Assembly (NCBI RefSeq): GCF_050596425.1
Contig: NZ_CP192292.1
Span: 744,001 to 808,000, forward strand
Origin: G963665925 sp050596425
GTDB lineage: Bacteria > Bacillota > Clostridia > Peptostreptococcales > Acidaminobacteraceae
DNA: 64,000 nt
Direction: 5' to 3'
Shown: positions 1 through 8,843 of the stretch, one piece after another
Layout of the letters: each line of letters starts with the position of its first letter
Numbering within the stretch: position 1 is the first letter of the stretch
Made by a program: the position numbers and the translations under genes
The notes under the pieces: model-generated
What the model saw: only the letters and a program-made list of their open reading frames with translations
Told to the model about the DNA's origin: nothing
Databases searched by the model: none

Positions 1-1
1 C

Positions 2-955
2 TATTCAAAGAGTACAGAAGTTGTTATTCCTAGTGGCGGTTCAGAACTTGTTTGGCTCAAATGGCATACTCCAAACATGCCTAGTGATGTAACAATTCAA
101 GTAAATATTAGTGGAAACAGTGCAGCTAAAATTGATGGAACAAGTCGAAGTGCTACTTTAATTGGTAAAGTTGTAGATTTAAGCTTGAGCGAACCACCAA
201 ATCCAACGGCCAATGAACGAAACAATCATTTTACCTTACCAAGTATTCCGGTAAAAGCAGAGAAAATTAATGCGAATTGGGGTGTGTATGATTGTAACTG
301 GATTCCAAAATGGGTATGGCATCCAAAATGGGAATGGGAATCTGATTGGCAGAAGGATTACTATACCTATCATCATTCTGGTGGATGCAGAGATACTGAT
401 GGTGATGGAGATGACGATTATTGCCCGGGGCACAGAAGGTATCGCTGGGTTGATCGAGGCGAGTGGGTTGATAACGGTCATTGGGTAGATGAAGGACACT
501 GGGAATATGATTATACGAACTATAGTGCCAGTCTCACAGGGGCGATGACATTAAAACCAGATGAAAAATCGCCAACCGCTGACGGAGAGGTTATGAGATC
601 AGGCTATGGTGTGAATATCAATGTTTCAACCTTCCCAACAACCAATGCACCAGGTTCTCACGTTACCAATGCTCAAAATGTTATTACCTATTTCCCTGAG
701 TTTCATTATGACACTTACTGGAGGTTGCTGGATGCAACGGGATATGGTGAATTTGCTTTTAAGGATAATAAGTATTCAACATATAATAGCCGAGTTCATT
801 TTACACCACTATGGTTTCCAGATGGAAGGTATAGTGTCTATTCAGAAATAATTGATATGTGGACGCCAGATGGCATGCTTAGAATTAATTTAAATGACGA
901 TGTGACCATTGATGGAGATTTATACATGGACTGGCACATAGGTAAATTAAGATAA
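2..955 (+). CDS. Surface or secretion-associated protein, 5' end outside window, 3' end replaced by RIT terminus
   Basis: The reading frame is open from the first bases of the window, so the true start lies upstream; the ATG at 77 is internal. I do not recognise the family. The visible part is beta-rich, with a Trp-rich block around window residues 100-175 (repeated WV and HW motifs) that surrounds an acidic Asp-Gly run resembling a calcium-binding loop. It sits just upstream of a wall hydrolase and T4SS genes, which suggests an envelope role in conjugation (inference). The last four codons and the stop lie inside the RIT terminal repeat that begins at 941. Joining base 940 to base 4660 gives an in-frame tail of IDVIRVLG and a stop, so the present C-terminus looks like an insertion product. 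Confidence 0.6.
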   Translation, partial: YSKSTEVVIPSGGSELVWLKWHTPNMPSDVTIQVNISGNSAAKIDGTSRSATLIGKVVDLSLSEPPNPTANERNNHFTLPSIPVKAEKINANWGVYDCNWIPKWVWHPKWEWESDWQKDYYTYHHSGGCRDTDGDGDDDYCPGHRRYRWVDRGEWVDNGHWVDEGHWEYDYTNYSASLTGAMTLKPDEKSPTADGEVMRSGYGVNINVSTFPTTNAPGSHVTNAQNVITYFPEFHYDTYWRLLDATGYGEFAFKDNKYSTYNSRVHFTPLWFPDGRYSVYSEIIDMWTPDGMLRINLNDDVTIDGDLYMDWHIGKLR

Positions 956-1024
956 AAAATTATCCGAGTAAAATAGTAGAAAAGCCAAAATTAAAGCCTT
1001 TCTTATATAATTTTACTCGGATAA
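941..1024 (+). repeat. RIT left terminal inverted repeat
   Basis: This begins with GGTAAATTAAG and contains TTATCCGAGTAA (960-971) and its complement (1013-1024) with 41 bp between them. The outer 31 bp match 4629-4659 in inverted orientation. It overlaps the last codons of the upstream gene. It probably holds the recombinase binding sites (inference). Confidence 0.85.
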
Positions 1025-1039
1025 CTTTACTTTGATTAA

Positions 1040-2089
1040 TTAGTTACTTTGATTATATTTGTTTAAGAATGTCAACAATCCAACTTTGACAGGTTCGATA
1101 GATTGATTGTCAATCATGGAAGTATTTAACACTTCTCCCCTTTCTCGCAAGTATTTATTCGCTAATTCAGGAGTAACGCTCGCATAAATAGTTGTTGACA
1201 TTATTGAAGAATGACCTAAAAAAGCTTTAATTACAACAAGTGATTCACCACATTCTAGCATATGAACTGCTATGGAATGTCTGAAGGAATGAGGTGTGTA
1301 TGTCTTTTGTCTGAAAAGATGTGGATAGTCATCCTTGGATTTTGTAACGTATTTTTTTACTACTTCCTCAACACAAGAAATAGACATTTTTTCATGAGTT
1401 CTACTCGAAAAAACATGCCTTAATCTATCATTTTGGCAAGAAACATCCAAATTTCTGCTTATAAGATAACTTTTAAGCATTGCAGCACAATTTTGTGGTA
1501 TTGTTACTAAACGTGCTTTGTTGCCTTTACCAACAAGTCGAATGTTAGTTTCTGTACCAAAGTAAAGGTCATTTAGAGTTAAATCACATATTTCTTGAGC
1601 GCGAGCACCACTTGCATATAACAAACTGAGCAACATAGTATTCCTTTTACCAATAGCTGTCCCAATATTTGGTGCCTTAAGAATGATTGAGATTTCTTCC
1701 TTTGTGAAATACTTGATGTCTGAATTTTTTGGTACATTTTTCTTTGGGATTGCAATGGTATCTGAATGAAAGCGTAAAGCTTCTTTAAAATTATTCTTCA
1801 AAGCATATTTTGCAAATGATAGAATTGCTGTACGCCTTAAATTTCGTGTAGCCGGAGAACATCCTCGTTTTGTTTCAAGCCACAATAAAAATGCTGAAAT
1901 GTTTTCAGATGTAAGAGTATCAAATGTAATCTTATCTGGAGTTACCCCTTCTTTCTCATACAAAAATTCATAAAGCAATTGAAATGCATATTGGTATGAA
2001 ATTATGGTATTTTTACTCAAACCTTTCACATCTGGCAGATAAGAAAAAAAATAGTCATTAAGTGCAGTTAGTAATGTATTAGTTTTCAA
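1040..2089 (-). CDS. Tyrosine recombinase, third gene of the RIT trio
   Basis: This 349-residue phage-integrase-family protein has an N-terminal SAM-like core-binding domain (about 1-110) and a C-terminal catalytic domain. The catalytic Arg lies in LYASGARAQEICDL. The HxxR box is in PHSFRHSIAVHMLE and the conserved glycine-histidine in AFLGHSS, with the nucleophilic Tyr in TTIYASVTPE. It overlaps the preceding recombinase gene by about 11 bases, so the two are probably translated together. It should act with its two neighbours to cut and join the element ends. The family is certain; the role within the trio is inferred from position. Confidence 0.88.
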   Translation of the reverse strand: MKTNTLLTALNDYFFSYLPDVKGLSKNTIISYQYAFQLLYEFLYEKEGVTPDKITFDTLTSENISAFLLWLETKRGCSPATRNLRRTAILSFAKYALKNNFKEALRFHSDTIAIPKKNVPKNSDIKYFTKEEISIILKAPNIGTAIGKRNTMLLSLLYASGARAQEICDLTLNDLYFGTETNIRLVGKGNKARLVTIPQNCAAMLKSYLISRNLDVSCQNDRLRHVFSSRTHEKMSISCVEEVVKKYVTKSKDDYPHLFRQKTYTPHSFRHSIAVHMLECGESLVVIKAFLGHSSIMSTTIYASVTPELANKYLRERGEVLNTSMIDNQSIEPVKVGLLTFLNKYNQSN

Positions 2090-3023
2090 TGAAATTCACC
2101 TCCGGAAATAAGTTCCCTATATCAGCATTTACTCTTTGGTGTGACTGTGTATATACCGAATGATTAGAACGTAAGTAAGCTTCAGTTTCTTTGATGCTAT
2201 CGTGTCCTAAATAAGCAGCTAAGAATGGAGCGGTATCTTCAAACCTTCGCCCATCATTCTCAGATTTAAGGAATGATTTCAAAGTAAAATAATGTCTTAA
2301 GCAATGAGGGCAAGGTCCTCGTTTTCGATTATTTTGTTTTGCATAATTAATGCCAGCAGCTTTTAACACTCGTATAAACCATTCATAAAATGTATTATTT
2401 TTAAATGGATTTCCGGGCTGAAAGTCACTTTCAAATAGATAATCACTACAAATACCATCAACTTTTGTCATTTCTTTATAGGCCTTTAAAATTGCAGTCA
2501 ATGAACTATCCATCGGTACAAATCGCTGCTTGAGATTCTTGGCTTTCGTAATAGTAAGAACCCCGTTTTCAAGGTCAATATTCTTCCAACGCAATGTAAG
2601 TCCTTCACCTAATCGCAAACCACATCCAAATAATATACGCAGAAGAACTGGAAAAATCAAAACTGAGTGAGAAATCCTGCTACGTGCTTCAAAGTTGTCT
2701 GCTGCTTCAATTATCTTATTAATTTCAGTATCTGAAAATACATAAGGTATATAATCATTTTGAAATTTATAGGAGTCAGGATAACTTGCATCAATTTTAA
2801 GAGAATTGAGATATTTAGTAAAAGCCCTCATATGAGAAAGATTTTTTATTTTAGTTTTTGCACTTACATCTCTAGTTTTTAACCAAGAGGATATGGTATC
2901 AGCAGGTAGTTTTTTTTCAATATAATTAATTGTATCCAGATACTTATCCAGACTTCTTAACGAGCTTTGAACTTGATCAATATATTTGCCGTTTTTAGAA
3001 AGTAGATGCAAATAGTTATTCAT
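2079..3023 (-). CDS. Tyrosine recombinase, middle gene of the RIT trio
   Basis: This 314-residue integrase has the catalytic Arg in FGCGLRLGEGLTL, the HxxR box in CPHCLRHYFTLKSF and LGHDS, and the Tyr in ETEAYLRSNH. A CPHC pair just before the HxxR box is unusual in ordinary XerC/D proteins but occurs in RIT and Tn554-type sets. It lies 20 bases downstream of the first recombinase and overlaps the third by 11 bases, which fits one transcript. Specific division of labour among the three proteins cannot be read from sequence. Confidence 0.88.
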   Translation of the reverse strand: MNNYLHLLSKNGKYIDQVQSSLRSLDKYLDTINYIEKKLPADTISSWLKTRDVSAKTKIKNLSHMRAFTKYLNSLKIDASYPDSYKFQNDYIPYVFSDTEINKIIEAADNFEARSRISHSVLIFPVLLRILFGCGLRLGEGLTLRWKNIDLENGVLTITKAKNLKQRFVPMDSSLTAILKAYKEMTKVDGICSDYLFESDFQPGNPFKNNTFYEWFIRVLKAAGINYAKQNNRKRGPCPHCLRHYFTLKSFLKSENDGRRFEDTAPFLAAYLGHDSIKETEAYLRSNHSVYTQSHQRVNADIGNLFPEVNFIEN

Positions 3024-3043
3024 TTCAGTAGCAAAAAATACTC

Positions 3044-4300
3044 TTAAAGACGTATTTCATTGGAAGTCACCTCCAATCTTGTGTTTAGATATTCAGCAAG
3101 TTTTCCAGTTGGCATTGGAACTTCAATTGCACAAGTCCGAAGAGACTCAATATCAAACGCTACATAGTGCTTGATGGTAATAGGATCTTCATGGCCAAGA
3201 ATTTTTCTGACTACATCATAAGGTACTTTTTCAGCTACCAATTCACTTGCAAATGTCATTCTTAATGCGTGAGCTCCTTTTTTTCGTTCACCCACATCAA
3301 TTTCAGCATCTTTAATGTATTGACTAATAAACTGATATATAGAACTTGTAGTTACACCTCTGATTGGAACTACGGCTGACAAGAAAATATTTGGGATGTC
3401 TGAATCCGGTCGTGCTGTGGAAATATATGATAGCAATGCATTCTCAATTTCTGGTAGAAGTTCTAGATGTTGCGATACTTGCGTTTTTTCTTGAATGAAG
3501 TTGATTTCTTTATTTTTGAAGTCAATATCAGTGATCTTTAATTTAACGATGTCTCCAGTGCGAATTCCGAGCCTTAATGCTAAAAGTATTATTGCATAAT
3601 TCCGTTTTCCCGCTTTAGTATCTAAATCAATACTATTCAAGATTTTATCTGTTTCACTCTTTGTGTAAACCGACGGAACAGGCCGCGAATATCTAAATGA
3701 AGGTACAAAAAACGAATAATCATCTTCAAGATATTTCTTTCTAAATAGGTAACGCAGGAATTGTCTTAATACTGAAAAAAAGCTTCGTTTTCGATTCTCA
3801 ATTTGTGACAGGCTATATATATTTTCCGCTGTAATGAGTTCAATACTTTTTACATTACATTCATCAAATTTTTTCAGTACTTTAATTAAGTTGAACTGAT
3901 AATCTTCAATTGTTCTTGCCCGAAAACCACAGGATTTTAAGTATTCGATAAATTCTGAGAAGATCTCATCGAATTGTTCAGGGCATTTTTTAGTTTCTCT
4001 TTTTCTCCTAGAAGCTAAACTTTTCCCATTTGTAAAAGAATCAAATCTGCAAAGCGTACTATTCATTGTTTTAAAAGTATCCTTGCTGTAAATTATTGAT
4101 GCTTCTTTTAAGAAGTTTTCAGCTGCTTCTTTAGAATAATTGATATTATTATCAATCATAAATTTTTTAAATTGTTTTACTGCAGATTTGAATTTATAAA
4201 TGGTGGTTTCACTATATCCGATTTCAAGGAGGTGTTCAAAGAACAAATCCCATTCATCAATTAAGAAACCCTTGTCAACAGAGTTAATTTCATTTACCAT
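3044..4300 (-). CDS. Tyrosine recombinase, first gene of the RIT trio
   Basis: This 418-residue protein has a long N-terminal region with two SAM-like helical segments (about 1-200). The catalytic domain shows Arg in LRLGIRTGDIVKL, HxxR in GAHALRMTFASELV, ILGHED and a final Tyr in IKHYVAFD. It is the largest of the three and the most promoter-proximal on the minus strand. A 270-base AT-rich non-coding stretch (4301-4571) separates it from the right terminal repeat and should hold the operon promoter; no clear promoter boxes were picked out there. Confidence 0.88.
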   Translation of the reverse strand: MVNEINSVDKGFLIDEWDLFFEHLLEIGYSETTIYKFKSAVKQFKKFMIDNNINYSKEAAENFLKEASIIYSKDTFKTMNSTLCRFDSFTNGKSLASRRKRETKKCPEQFDEIFSEFIEYLKSCGFRARTIEDYQFNLIKVLKKFDECNVKSIELITAENIYSLSQIENRKRSFFSVLRQFLRYLFRKKYLEDDYSFFVPSFRYSRPVPSVYTKSETDKILNSIDLDTKAGKRNYAIILLALRLGIRTGDIVKLKITDIDFKNKEINFIQEKTQVSQHLELLPEIENALLSYISTARPDSDIPNIFLSAVVPIRGVTTSSIYQFISQYIKDAEIDVGERKKGAHALRMTFASELVAEKVPYDVVRKILGHEDPITIKHYVAFDIESLRTCAIEVPMPTGKLAEYLNTRLEVTSNEIRL

Positions 4301-4575
4301 ATTTTTCTTTGTACACTAAATATGATTATTTAGTATAGCGCTCCTTTCGATTTTATTTGTTTTGTTTATATCCTTATGATGTAAAGTAAAATCCGTTGTA
4401 GATAAGTCACTTAATCGTTATTATCATTATATATCTAAGGCAAAATAAACTCATATTAGAGAATCTAGTAATAGAAATAATACAATAAGCAGAAGACTGA
4501 ATGGGGCATTAATTAAAACAACTAACCTATTAATTTAATTTTTGAGTTAATATTAGAGTTTCATGTAACATAAAA

Positions 4576-4659
4576 TTATCCGAGTAACTATTTATGAAAA
4601 AGGCGTAGTTATGCTCTTTCCATCTGAATTACTCGGATAATTTTTTATCTTAATTTACC
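4576..4659 (-). repeat. RIT right terminal inverted repeat
   Basis: This is the inverted counterpart of 941-1024. It has 12-bp arms at 4576-4587 and 4629-4640 and the outer 31 bp at 4629-4659. The 41-bp spacers of the two ends match at roughly half of their positions, and both contain inner GAAA and TTTC segments. The end abuts the palindrome that starts at 4658. Confidence 0.85.
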
Positions 4660-4689
4660 GATGTTATTCGAGTTCTCGGATAACATCGG
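4658..4689. terminator. 32-base palindrome at the RIT right junction, possible terminator or target site
   Basis: The two 15-base arms (4658-4672 and 4675-4689) are complementary except for one position that could form a G-U pair. It contains TTATTCGAG and CTCGGATAA, close to the arms of the RIT ends. There is no strong T run after it, so termination is uncertain. It probably belonged to the 3' end of the gene that the RIT element entered. Confidence 0.45.
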
Positions 4690-4713
4690 ACCAAAATAGA
4701 GGGGGAATGAGAC

Positions 4714-5943
4714 ATGGCAATAGACCCGGCAACACTAAAAGCAGCAGCAAAAATTGCTACTACAGTTTTGTCAGATGAAAAGGGCAGGCGAATCGTATTG
4801 GTTGCCTGCCTTGTTCCATTTATCATCATTCTACTAGTTTTATCATCACCATTTGCCATCTTTTTTTCAATACTTGATGGTCAAGAAGAAACGGTATCGG
4901 TTATCAGTGTATTGGATGAAATGAAAGAAGATTTTAGATATAGCGTACAGCAGGAACAAGCCGATTCGACCGCAGATATCATTAAAACTATAGTTATGGG
5001 AAGTGAAAACGGGGCACTAATTGATAATTCCGAAGACGTGTTGATTGCTTTCGCTGTGAAATATAATGTGACAAAAGATGATGCAGAGCAGATTGCAGTT
5101 CTATCTGACAATCAACTAGAAAAGCTTAGACAAGTCTACCTAGATATGAACGTAATAACCACTACTTATGAAACCACATCAAAAGAAGTTGAAGTCACGA
5201 CAACGAATGATGATGGAGAGTCGGTTACTGAGACTAAAACAGTTACAACAACCACTAAAATTATTACTATTGACAGTTTGACAGCAGAAGATATCGGTGA
5301 AATTTATGGATTTGATGATGTGCAGAATCAGATGATTGCTGAAATGCGTCAAAGTGGATATGGTATATTTATGGCTTCGGGTAACAGCAAGACTTTTCTG
5401 GCTAGGGAAGAAATTGAAGAGATAAAAAGTCATATCTCCGAAGGCACAATCATCGAAAGTGAAAAAGTTGTTGAAGTAGCAGAAAGCTTAGTCGGGAAAG
5501 TGAATTATTTTTGGGGAGGAAAAAGTCTAGCTATCGGATGGGATAATCGCTTTGGAACAGATATGGAAGTAACTTCACCGGGAAGCTCAACTACAAGTAC
5601 AATACGTCCCTTTGGCTTGGATTGTTCAGGCTTTGTGACTTGGGCATTCGTTAATGCAGGATTACCTGCTAATTCAATTGAATCAACCATAGGGCATGGC
5701 ACAACAGCTCAGTGGAATGTATCTACAAGTATTCCGGCAAGTGCAGCAATGAAAGGCGATCTCGCTTTTCTTGCAATACCAGGAACGAGAAAGGTTAATC
5801 ATATTGGTATCGTTACAGGTAGAAACGATAACGGACAAATCATGGTCATTCACTGTTCATCAGGTGCTAACAACGTTTCAATATCAACAGCAGAAAGTGT
5901 TGGTTTTCTATATTATAGAAGACCGGCAGTTCTAATCAATTAA
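4714..5943 (+). CDS. Membrane-anchored NlpC/P60 cell-wall hydrolase
   Basis: This 409-residue protein has a short cytoplasmic start, a hydrophobic anchor at about 25-54, an extracellular Thr/Glu-rich linker, and a C-terminal NlpC/P60 cysteine peptidase domain (about 250-405). The catalytic Cys is in LDCSGFV (about 303), the His in VNHIGIV (about 361), and a third polar residue in VIHCSSG (about 378). Proteins of this type (for example Orf14 of Tn916) cut peptidoglycan to let the conjugation channel through. The gene starts 54 bases after the RIT end with AGAGGGGGAATGAG before the ATG and leads the T4SS genes. Confidence 0.85.
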   Translation: MAIDPATLKAAAKIATTVLSDEKGRRIVLVACLVPFIIILLVLSSPFAIFFSILDGQEETVSVISVLDEMKEDFRYSVQQEQADSTADIIKTIVMGSENGALIDNSEDVLIAFAVKYNVTKDDAEQIAVLSDNQLEKLRQVYLDMNVITTTYETTSKEVEVTTTNDDGESVTETKTVTTTTKIITIDSLTAEDIGEIYGFDDVQNQMIAEMRQSGYGIFMASGNSKTFLAREEIEEIKSHISEGTIIESEKVVEVAESLVGKVNYFWGGKSLAIGWDNRFGTDMEVTSPGSSTTSTIRPFGLDCSGFVTWAFVNAGLPANSIESTIGHGTTAQWNVSTSIPASAAMKGDLAFLAIPGTRKVNHIGIVTGRNDNGQIMVIHCSSGANNVSISTAESVGFLYYRRPAVLIN

Positions 5944-5959
5944 AGTCAGGAGGTTAAGC

Positions 5960-6601
5960 ATGAATCCAGTATTACCAATTATTATGATTTTATTATGTGC
6001 TATTGCAGGAGCAGTAGCATTTTTCTTTTTAAAGAGACCAAAGCAACTAAAGAATGATCAGATTAATGAGAATCAAAAGACAGCTCAGGAGTTTGTTAAT
6101 GTGAAAGATATTCATGATAGATTCTTATATACAAGAGATGGTCAGATTATCGCTTATATTAAGATTCACCCCATTAGCATAGATTTATTTTCAGACAGCG
6201 AAAAAGAACAGATTTCAAAGGTTTTAACAGCTGAATTATCTAGTGTTCAGAAACCCTTTAAGTTTTTAGCAGTCTCAAGACCAGTCGATATCACACCACT
6301 GGTGAATGAGTACCAAAGTCTTTTATCAGAGACCAAAGATCAAAAGCAAAAAGAACTCCTCAGACATGAAATCATGGAGATTAGCAATTTTGCTACCAGT
6401 GGTGAAGTTATAGAAAGAAACTTTTTTATCATGCTTTGGAGTCGATATCGAGAAGGCATAGAATCGGATTTGATTAAAGAGTGTAAGGAAATGATTCAAA
6501 AGTTTGAAAGTGTCAACATTCATTGCGACATCATAAAAGAACAAGAAATAACTAGGCTGTGTAATTCTATTAATAATCCTGCATATATTTATTATGAGTA
6601 G
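5960..6601 (+). CDS. Membrane-anchored T4SS protein resembling a VirB4/TraC N-terminal region
   Basis: This 213-residue protein has one N-terminal membrane segment (about 4-25) followed by a soluble alpha/beta domain. Segments such as RFLYTRDGQIIAYIKI and the FFIMLW strand resemble the N-terminal domain of conjugative VirB4/TraC ATPases, but no P-loop is present. It follows the wall hydrolase by 16 bases with a CAGGAGG site. It may dock with the VirB4 encoded at 8898 (inference). The ATPase-TOPRIM pair now separates the two genes. Confidence 0.5.
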   Translation: MNPVLPIIMILLCAIAGAVAFFFLKRPKQLKNDQINENQKTAQEFVNVKDIHDRFLYTRDGQIIAYIKIHPISIDLFSDSEKEQISKVLTAELSSVQKPFKFLAVSRPVDITPLVNEYQSLLSETKDQKQKELLRHEIMEISNFATSGEVIERNFFIMLWSRYREGIESDLIKECKEMIQKFESVNIHCDIIKEQEITRLCNSINNPAYIYYE

Positions 6602-6660
6602 GATAATTTGGTGAATACGATTATAAAATATGGTTATAATAAATGCTATGCAAAATTAAA

Positions 6661-6683
6661 ATTCGATACATAATGTATCGAAT
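6661..6683. promoter_or_regulatory. 23-bp perfect palindrome, likely operator
   Basis: The arms ATTCGATACAT and ATGTATCGAAT flank one central base. It lies 13 bases upstream of the -35 box of the promoter for the ATPase-TOPRIM pair, a position suited to a regulator. No T run follows, so a terminator is less likely. Confidence 0.5.
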
Positions 6684-6695
6684 AACAAAAATATA

Positions 6696-6724
6696 TTTAC
6701 AAATCAAGTGTTTTGTGATAAGAT
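6696..6724 (+). promoter_or_regulatory. Sigma-A-type promoter of the ATPase-TOPRIM pair
   Basis: TTTACA (6696-6701) and TAAGAT (6719-6724) are separated by 17 bases. The start codon at 6749 follows with a CCGGAGG ribosome site. This gives the pair its own transcription inside the conjugation operon. Confidence 0.5.
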
Positions 6725-6748
6725 TTATTGTAACCGGAGGTGTATGTA

Positions 6749-8137
6749 ATGAAAGATTCTATGATTCGTATAAAAGAAGCTGAACTCTATAATATAAAAA
6801 ATGTTGAATATGGAAAAATTGATTTTTCAAATGATAATGCATCATCAAAAAAATTAATGCGTTCTGAGATCGTTGGCATATATGGTCAAAATGGTTCAGG
6901 TAAAACAGCATTTGTTGATGCTATGTGGCTTATTAAACACCTTATAAGTGGAAAAGAGCTACCTAAAAACGCAGGTGATTATATCTTTGAAACAGAAAAA
7001 ACAGCGACGATCAAACTTGGTTTTGATTTGAACCAAGGTGACCATGAGTATCAGATTTTCTACGAAGTAGAGATTGAAAGAACAGATGAAAACAAAGCTA
7101 AAGTCATTCGAGAAAACTTAACGTACAAAGAGCTTATTGATGGTGCTTGGAAAAGTAAAGCGGGAATTATTGATTATCACGTAAAAAACAAAGAATATGT
7201 TTTCAAACCGGTAAAAAACTATCGTTTACTCACTTCAAATAATGCTGATGTTCAAATTGATTTAGGTGTTGCGAAAAAAATGTCAGATAAAAACAGTACC
7301 TCTTTTGTTTTCAGCAGTGAGTTAGAAGATATCATTAAGAAAAGCGATGCTTTTAAAAACTACACAGATATTATTATAGCTTTAAAACATTATGCCAATG
7401 TTAATCTGTTCATCATAAAGAATCACCATTCAGGAATGATTAATATGAATGTGTTAATTCCCTTTAGTTTCAGGTTATTGGATGAGAAAAAGGTGACACA
7501 GGGAGATTTGGCAATAGGTCTGTTAAAGCCATCGGTTGTACCTGAAGAAGTATATAATGTTGTGGTTAAAATTATTGACCAGATGAATATTGTACTTGAG
7601 ACCATTGTTCCAGGTCTTAATATCGGTTTGAAAAACCATGGCAAGCAACTTAGAGAAGATGGTAATGAAGGGATTCGGATTGAATTGATCTCCATAAGGG
7701 ATGACATAAAAGTGCCTTTAAAATATGAATCTGATGGTATCAAAAAAATCATCTCAATATTGAGTACTTTGATAACAATGTTTAATAATCCTACAGTTTG
7801 TATGGTGGTTGATGAACTGGATGCCGGCATATTTGAATATTTACTCGGTGAAATTCTTCAGATTATCAGTGAAAACGGAAAAGGACAGTTGATCTTTACT
7901 TCTCATAATTTGAGACCCCTTGAGATGCTAGATACAAGTTCGATTATATTTACAACAACGAATCCTAAAAATCGATATATGCGTTTTACAAATGTTAAGA
8001 GCAACAATAACTTGAGAAACCTGTATTATCGAAGCATTAATCTTGGTGGACAAAAAGAGGAAATCTATAAAGAAACCAACAGCTTTGATATCAGTCGTGC
8101 CTTCAGGATTGCTGGGAGGGTGATTGATGAAAACTAA
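6749..8137 (+). CDS. AAA-family (OLD/AAA15-like) ATPase of a two-gene defence-like system
   Basis: This 462-residue SMC/OLD-type ATPase has Walker A GIYGQNGSGKTAF near residue 42 and an ABC-like signature region YESDGIKKIISIL near 330. Walker B CMVVDELDAGIF lies near 355, followed by a SHNLRPLE switch. The ATG at 6749 is preferred over the GTG at 6740 because CCGGAGG at 6734-6740 is then at proper spacing. It overlaps the next gene by 11 bases. Pairing an AAA15 ATPase with a small TOPRIM protein matches phage-abortive systems such as PARIS (AriA/AriB) and AbiL in composition. Which one, if either, needs profile searches. Confidence 0.7.
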   Translation: MKDSMIRIKEAELYNIKNVEYGKIDFSNDNASSKKLMRSEIVGIYGQNGSGKTAFVDAMWLIKHLISGKELPKNAGDYIFETEKTATIKLGFDLNQGDHEYQIFYEVEIERTDENKAKVIRENLTYKELIDGAWKSKAGIIDYHVKNKEYVFKPVKNYRLLTSNNADVQIDLGVAKKMSDKNSTSFVFSSELEDIIKKSDAFKNYTDIIIALKHYANVNLFIIKNHHSGMINMNVLIPFSFRLLDEKKVTQGDLAIGLLKPSVVPEEVYNVVVKIIDQMNIVLETIVPGLNIGLKNHGKQLREDGNEGIRIELISIRDDIKVPLKYESDGIKKIISILSTLITMFNNPTVCMVVDELDAGIFEYLLGEILQIISENGKGQLIFTSHNLRPLEMLDTSSIIFTTTNPKNRYMRFTNVKSNNNLRNLYYRSINLGGQKEEIYKETNSFDISRAFRIAGRVIDEN

Positions 8138-8804
8138 AAAAGTCATTCTATTTATTGTAGAAGGTGTCACAGATAAAACATCATTAGGTGGCATTATTGA
8201 TAAATTGGTTTCGTCGAATCTGGTAAGGTTCTATATAACCGGAGGAGATATAACCAGTGATCGATTTTCAAATAGCTCTAATGCCATTACAAAAGTCAAT
8301 GATCATGTTAAAGCTTTTCTAGCAAGAGAACTAGGAATAAAAAAGAGCGATATCATTCAGATCGTTCATCTAATCGACATGGATGGGGCTTATATAGAAA
8401 GTGATCAAATTCAAGTGGAAGAAGTAGAGGAATTTGCTTATTCGGAATCTGCGATTATTGCAAACGGGGTAGAGCGTGTTCTTGAAAGAAACAGTAGAAA
8501 ACAGCAAGTCATTAATCGATTATCACTCTGTCCAAAGATATCCGGTATTCCGTATAGCATGTATTATTTTTCTTGTAATCTTGAACACGTTTTGCATAAT
8601 GAGATAAATTTGGCAGATGAATTGAAGATGGAGTATGCTGAGAGGTTTTCTGATTCCTATTATAAGACGGAAACGACATTTATTGACTTCATTCGAGATG
8701 AACAGTTTGCAGTTAAAGGCGATTACAAAGAGACTTGGGAATTTATAAAACTTAACGGAAATTCCCTCAAACGGTATAGCAATTTTCACTTGTTCTTTGA
8801 ATAA
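8127..8804 (+). CDS. TOPRIM-like effector partner of the ATPase
   Basis: This 225-residue protein has the TOPRIM signature. A strand-loop ILFIVEGVTDKTSL carries the catalytic Glu (near 11), and VHLIDMDGAY carries a DxD pair (near 83). The short length and C-terminal helices resemble RloB, DUF4435 or AbiLii proteins more than primases. A TTG at 8124 precedes the ATG; GGGAGGG at 8114-8120 supports the ATG at 8127. It is translationally coupled to the ATPase and is followed by a terminator at 8844. TOPRIM partners in known systems act as nucleases released on phage infection; here that is inferred. Confidence 0.65.
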   Translation: MKTKKVILFIVEGVTDKTSLGGIIDKLVSSNLVRFYITGGDITSDRFSNSSNAITKVNDHVKAFLARELGIKKSDIIQIVHLIDMDGAYIESDQIQVEEVEEFAYSESAIIANGVERVLERNSRKQQVINRLSLCPKISGIPYSMYYFSCNLEHVLHNEINLADELKMEYAERFSDSYYKTETTFIDFIRDEQFAVKGDYKETWEFIKLNGNSLKRYSNFHLFFE

Positions 8805-8843
8805 AAAAAGATAGATTAACTAAGTGAATATAATCACGAGAAG

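Larger units (their letters stand above)
941..4659. mobile_element. RIT element (recombinases in trio)
   Basis: Three different tyrosine recombinases lie head to tail on the minus strand, the hallmark of RIT elements and of the related Tn554 arrangement. Both ends carry the same structure in opposite orientation. The outermost 31 bp (941-971 and 4629-4659) are perfect inverted repeats. Each end also has a palindromic 65-bp site with 12-bp arms TTATCCGAGTAA and TTACTCGGATAA around a 41-bp spacer (960-1024 and 4576-4640). The terminal repeats are therefore about 84 bp. No other cargo gene is present. No target duplication was recognised. Confidence 0.85.

Noticed and set aside
4385..4400. TAAAATCCGTT in the RIT element as a trace of IS30
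   Set aside because: The match to the IS30 ends is only about 11 bases in AT-rich sequence and could be chance.
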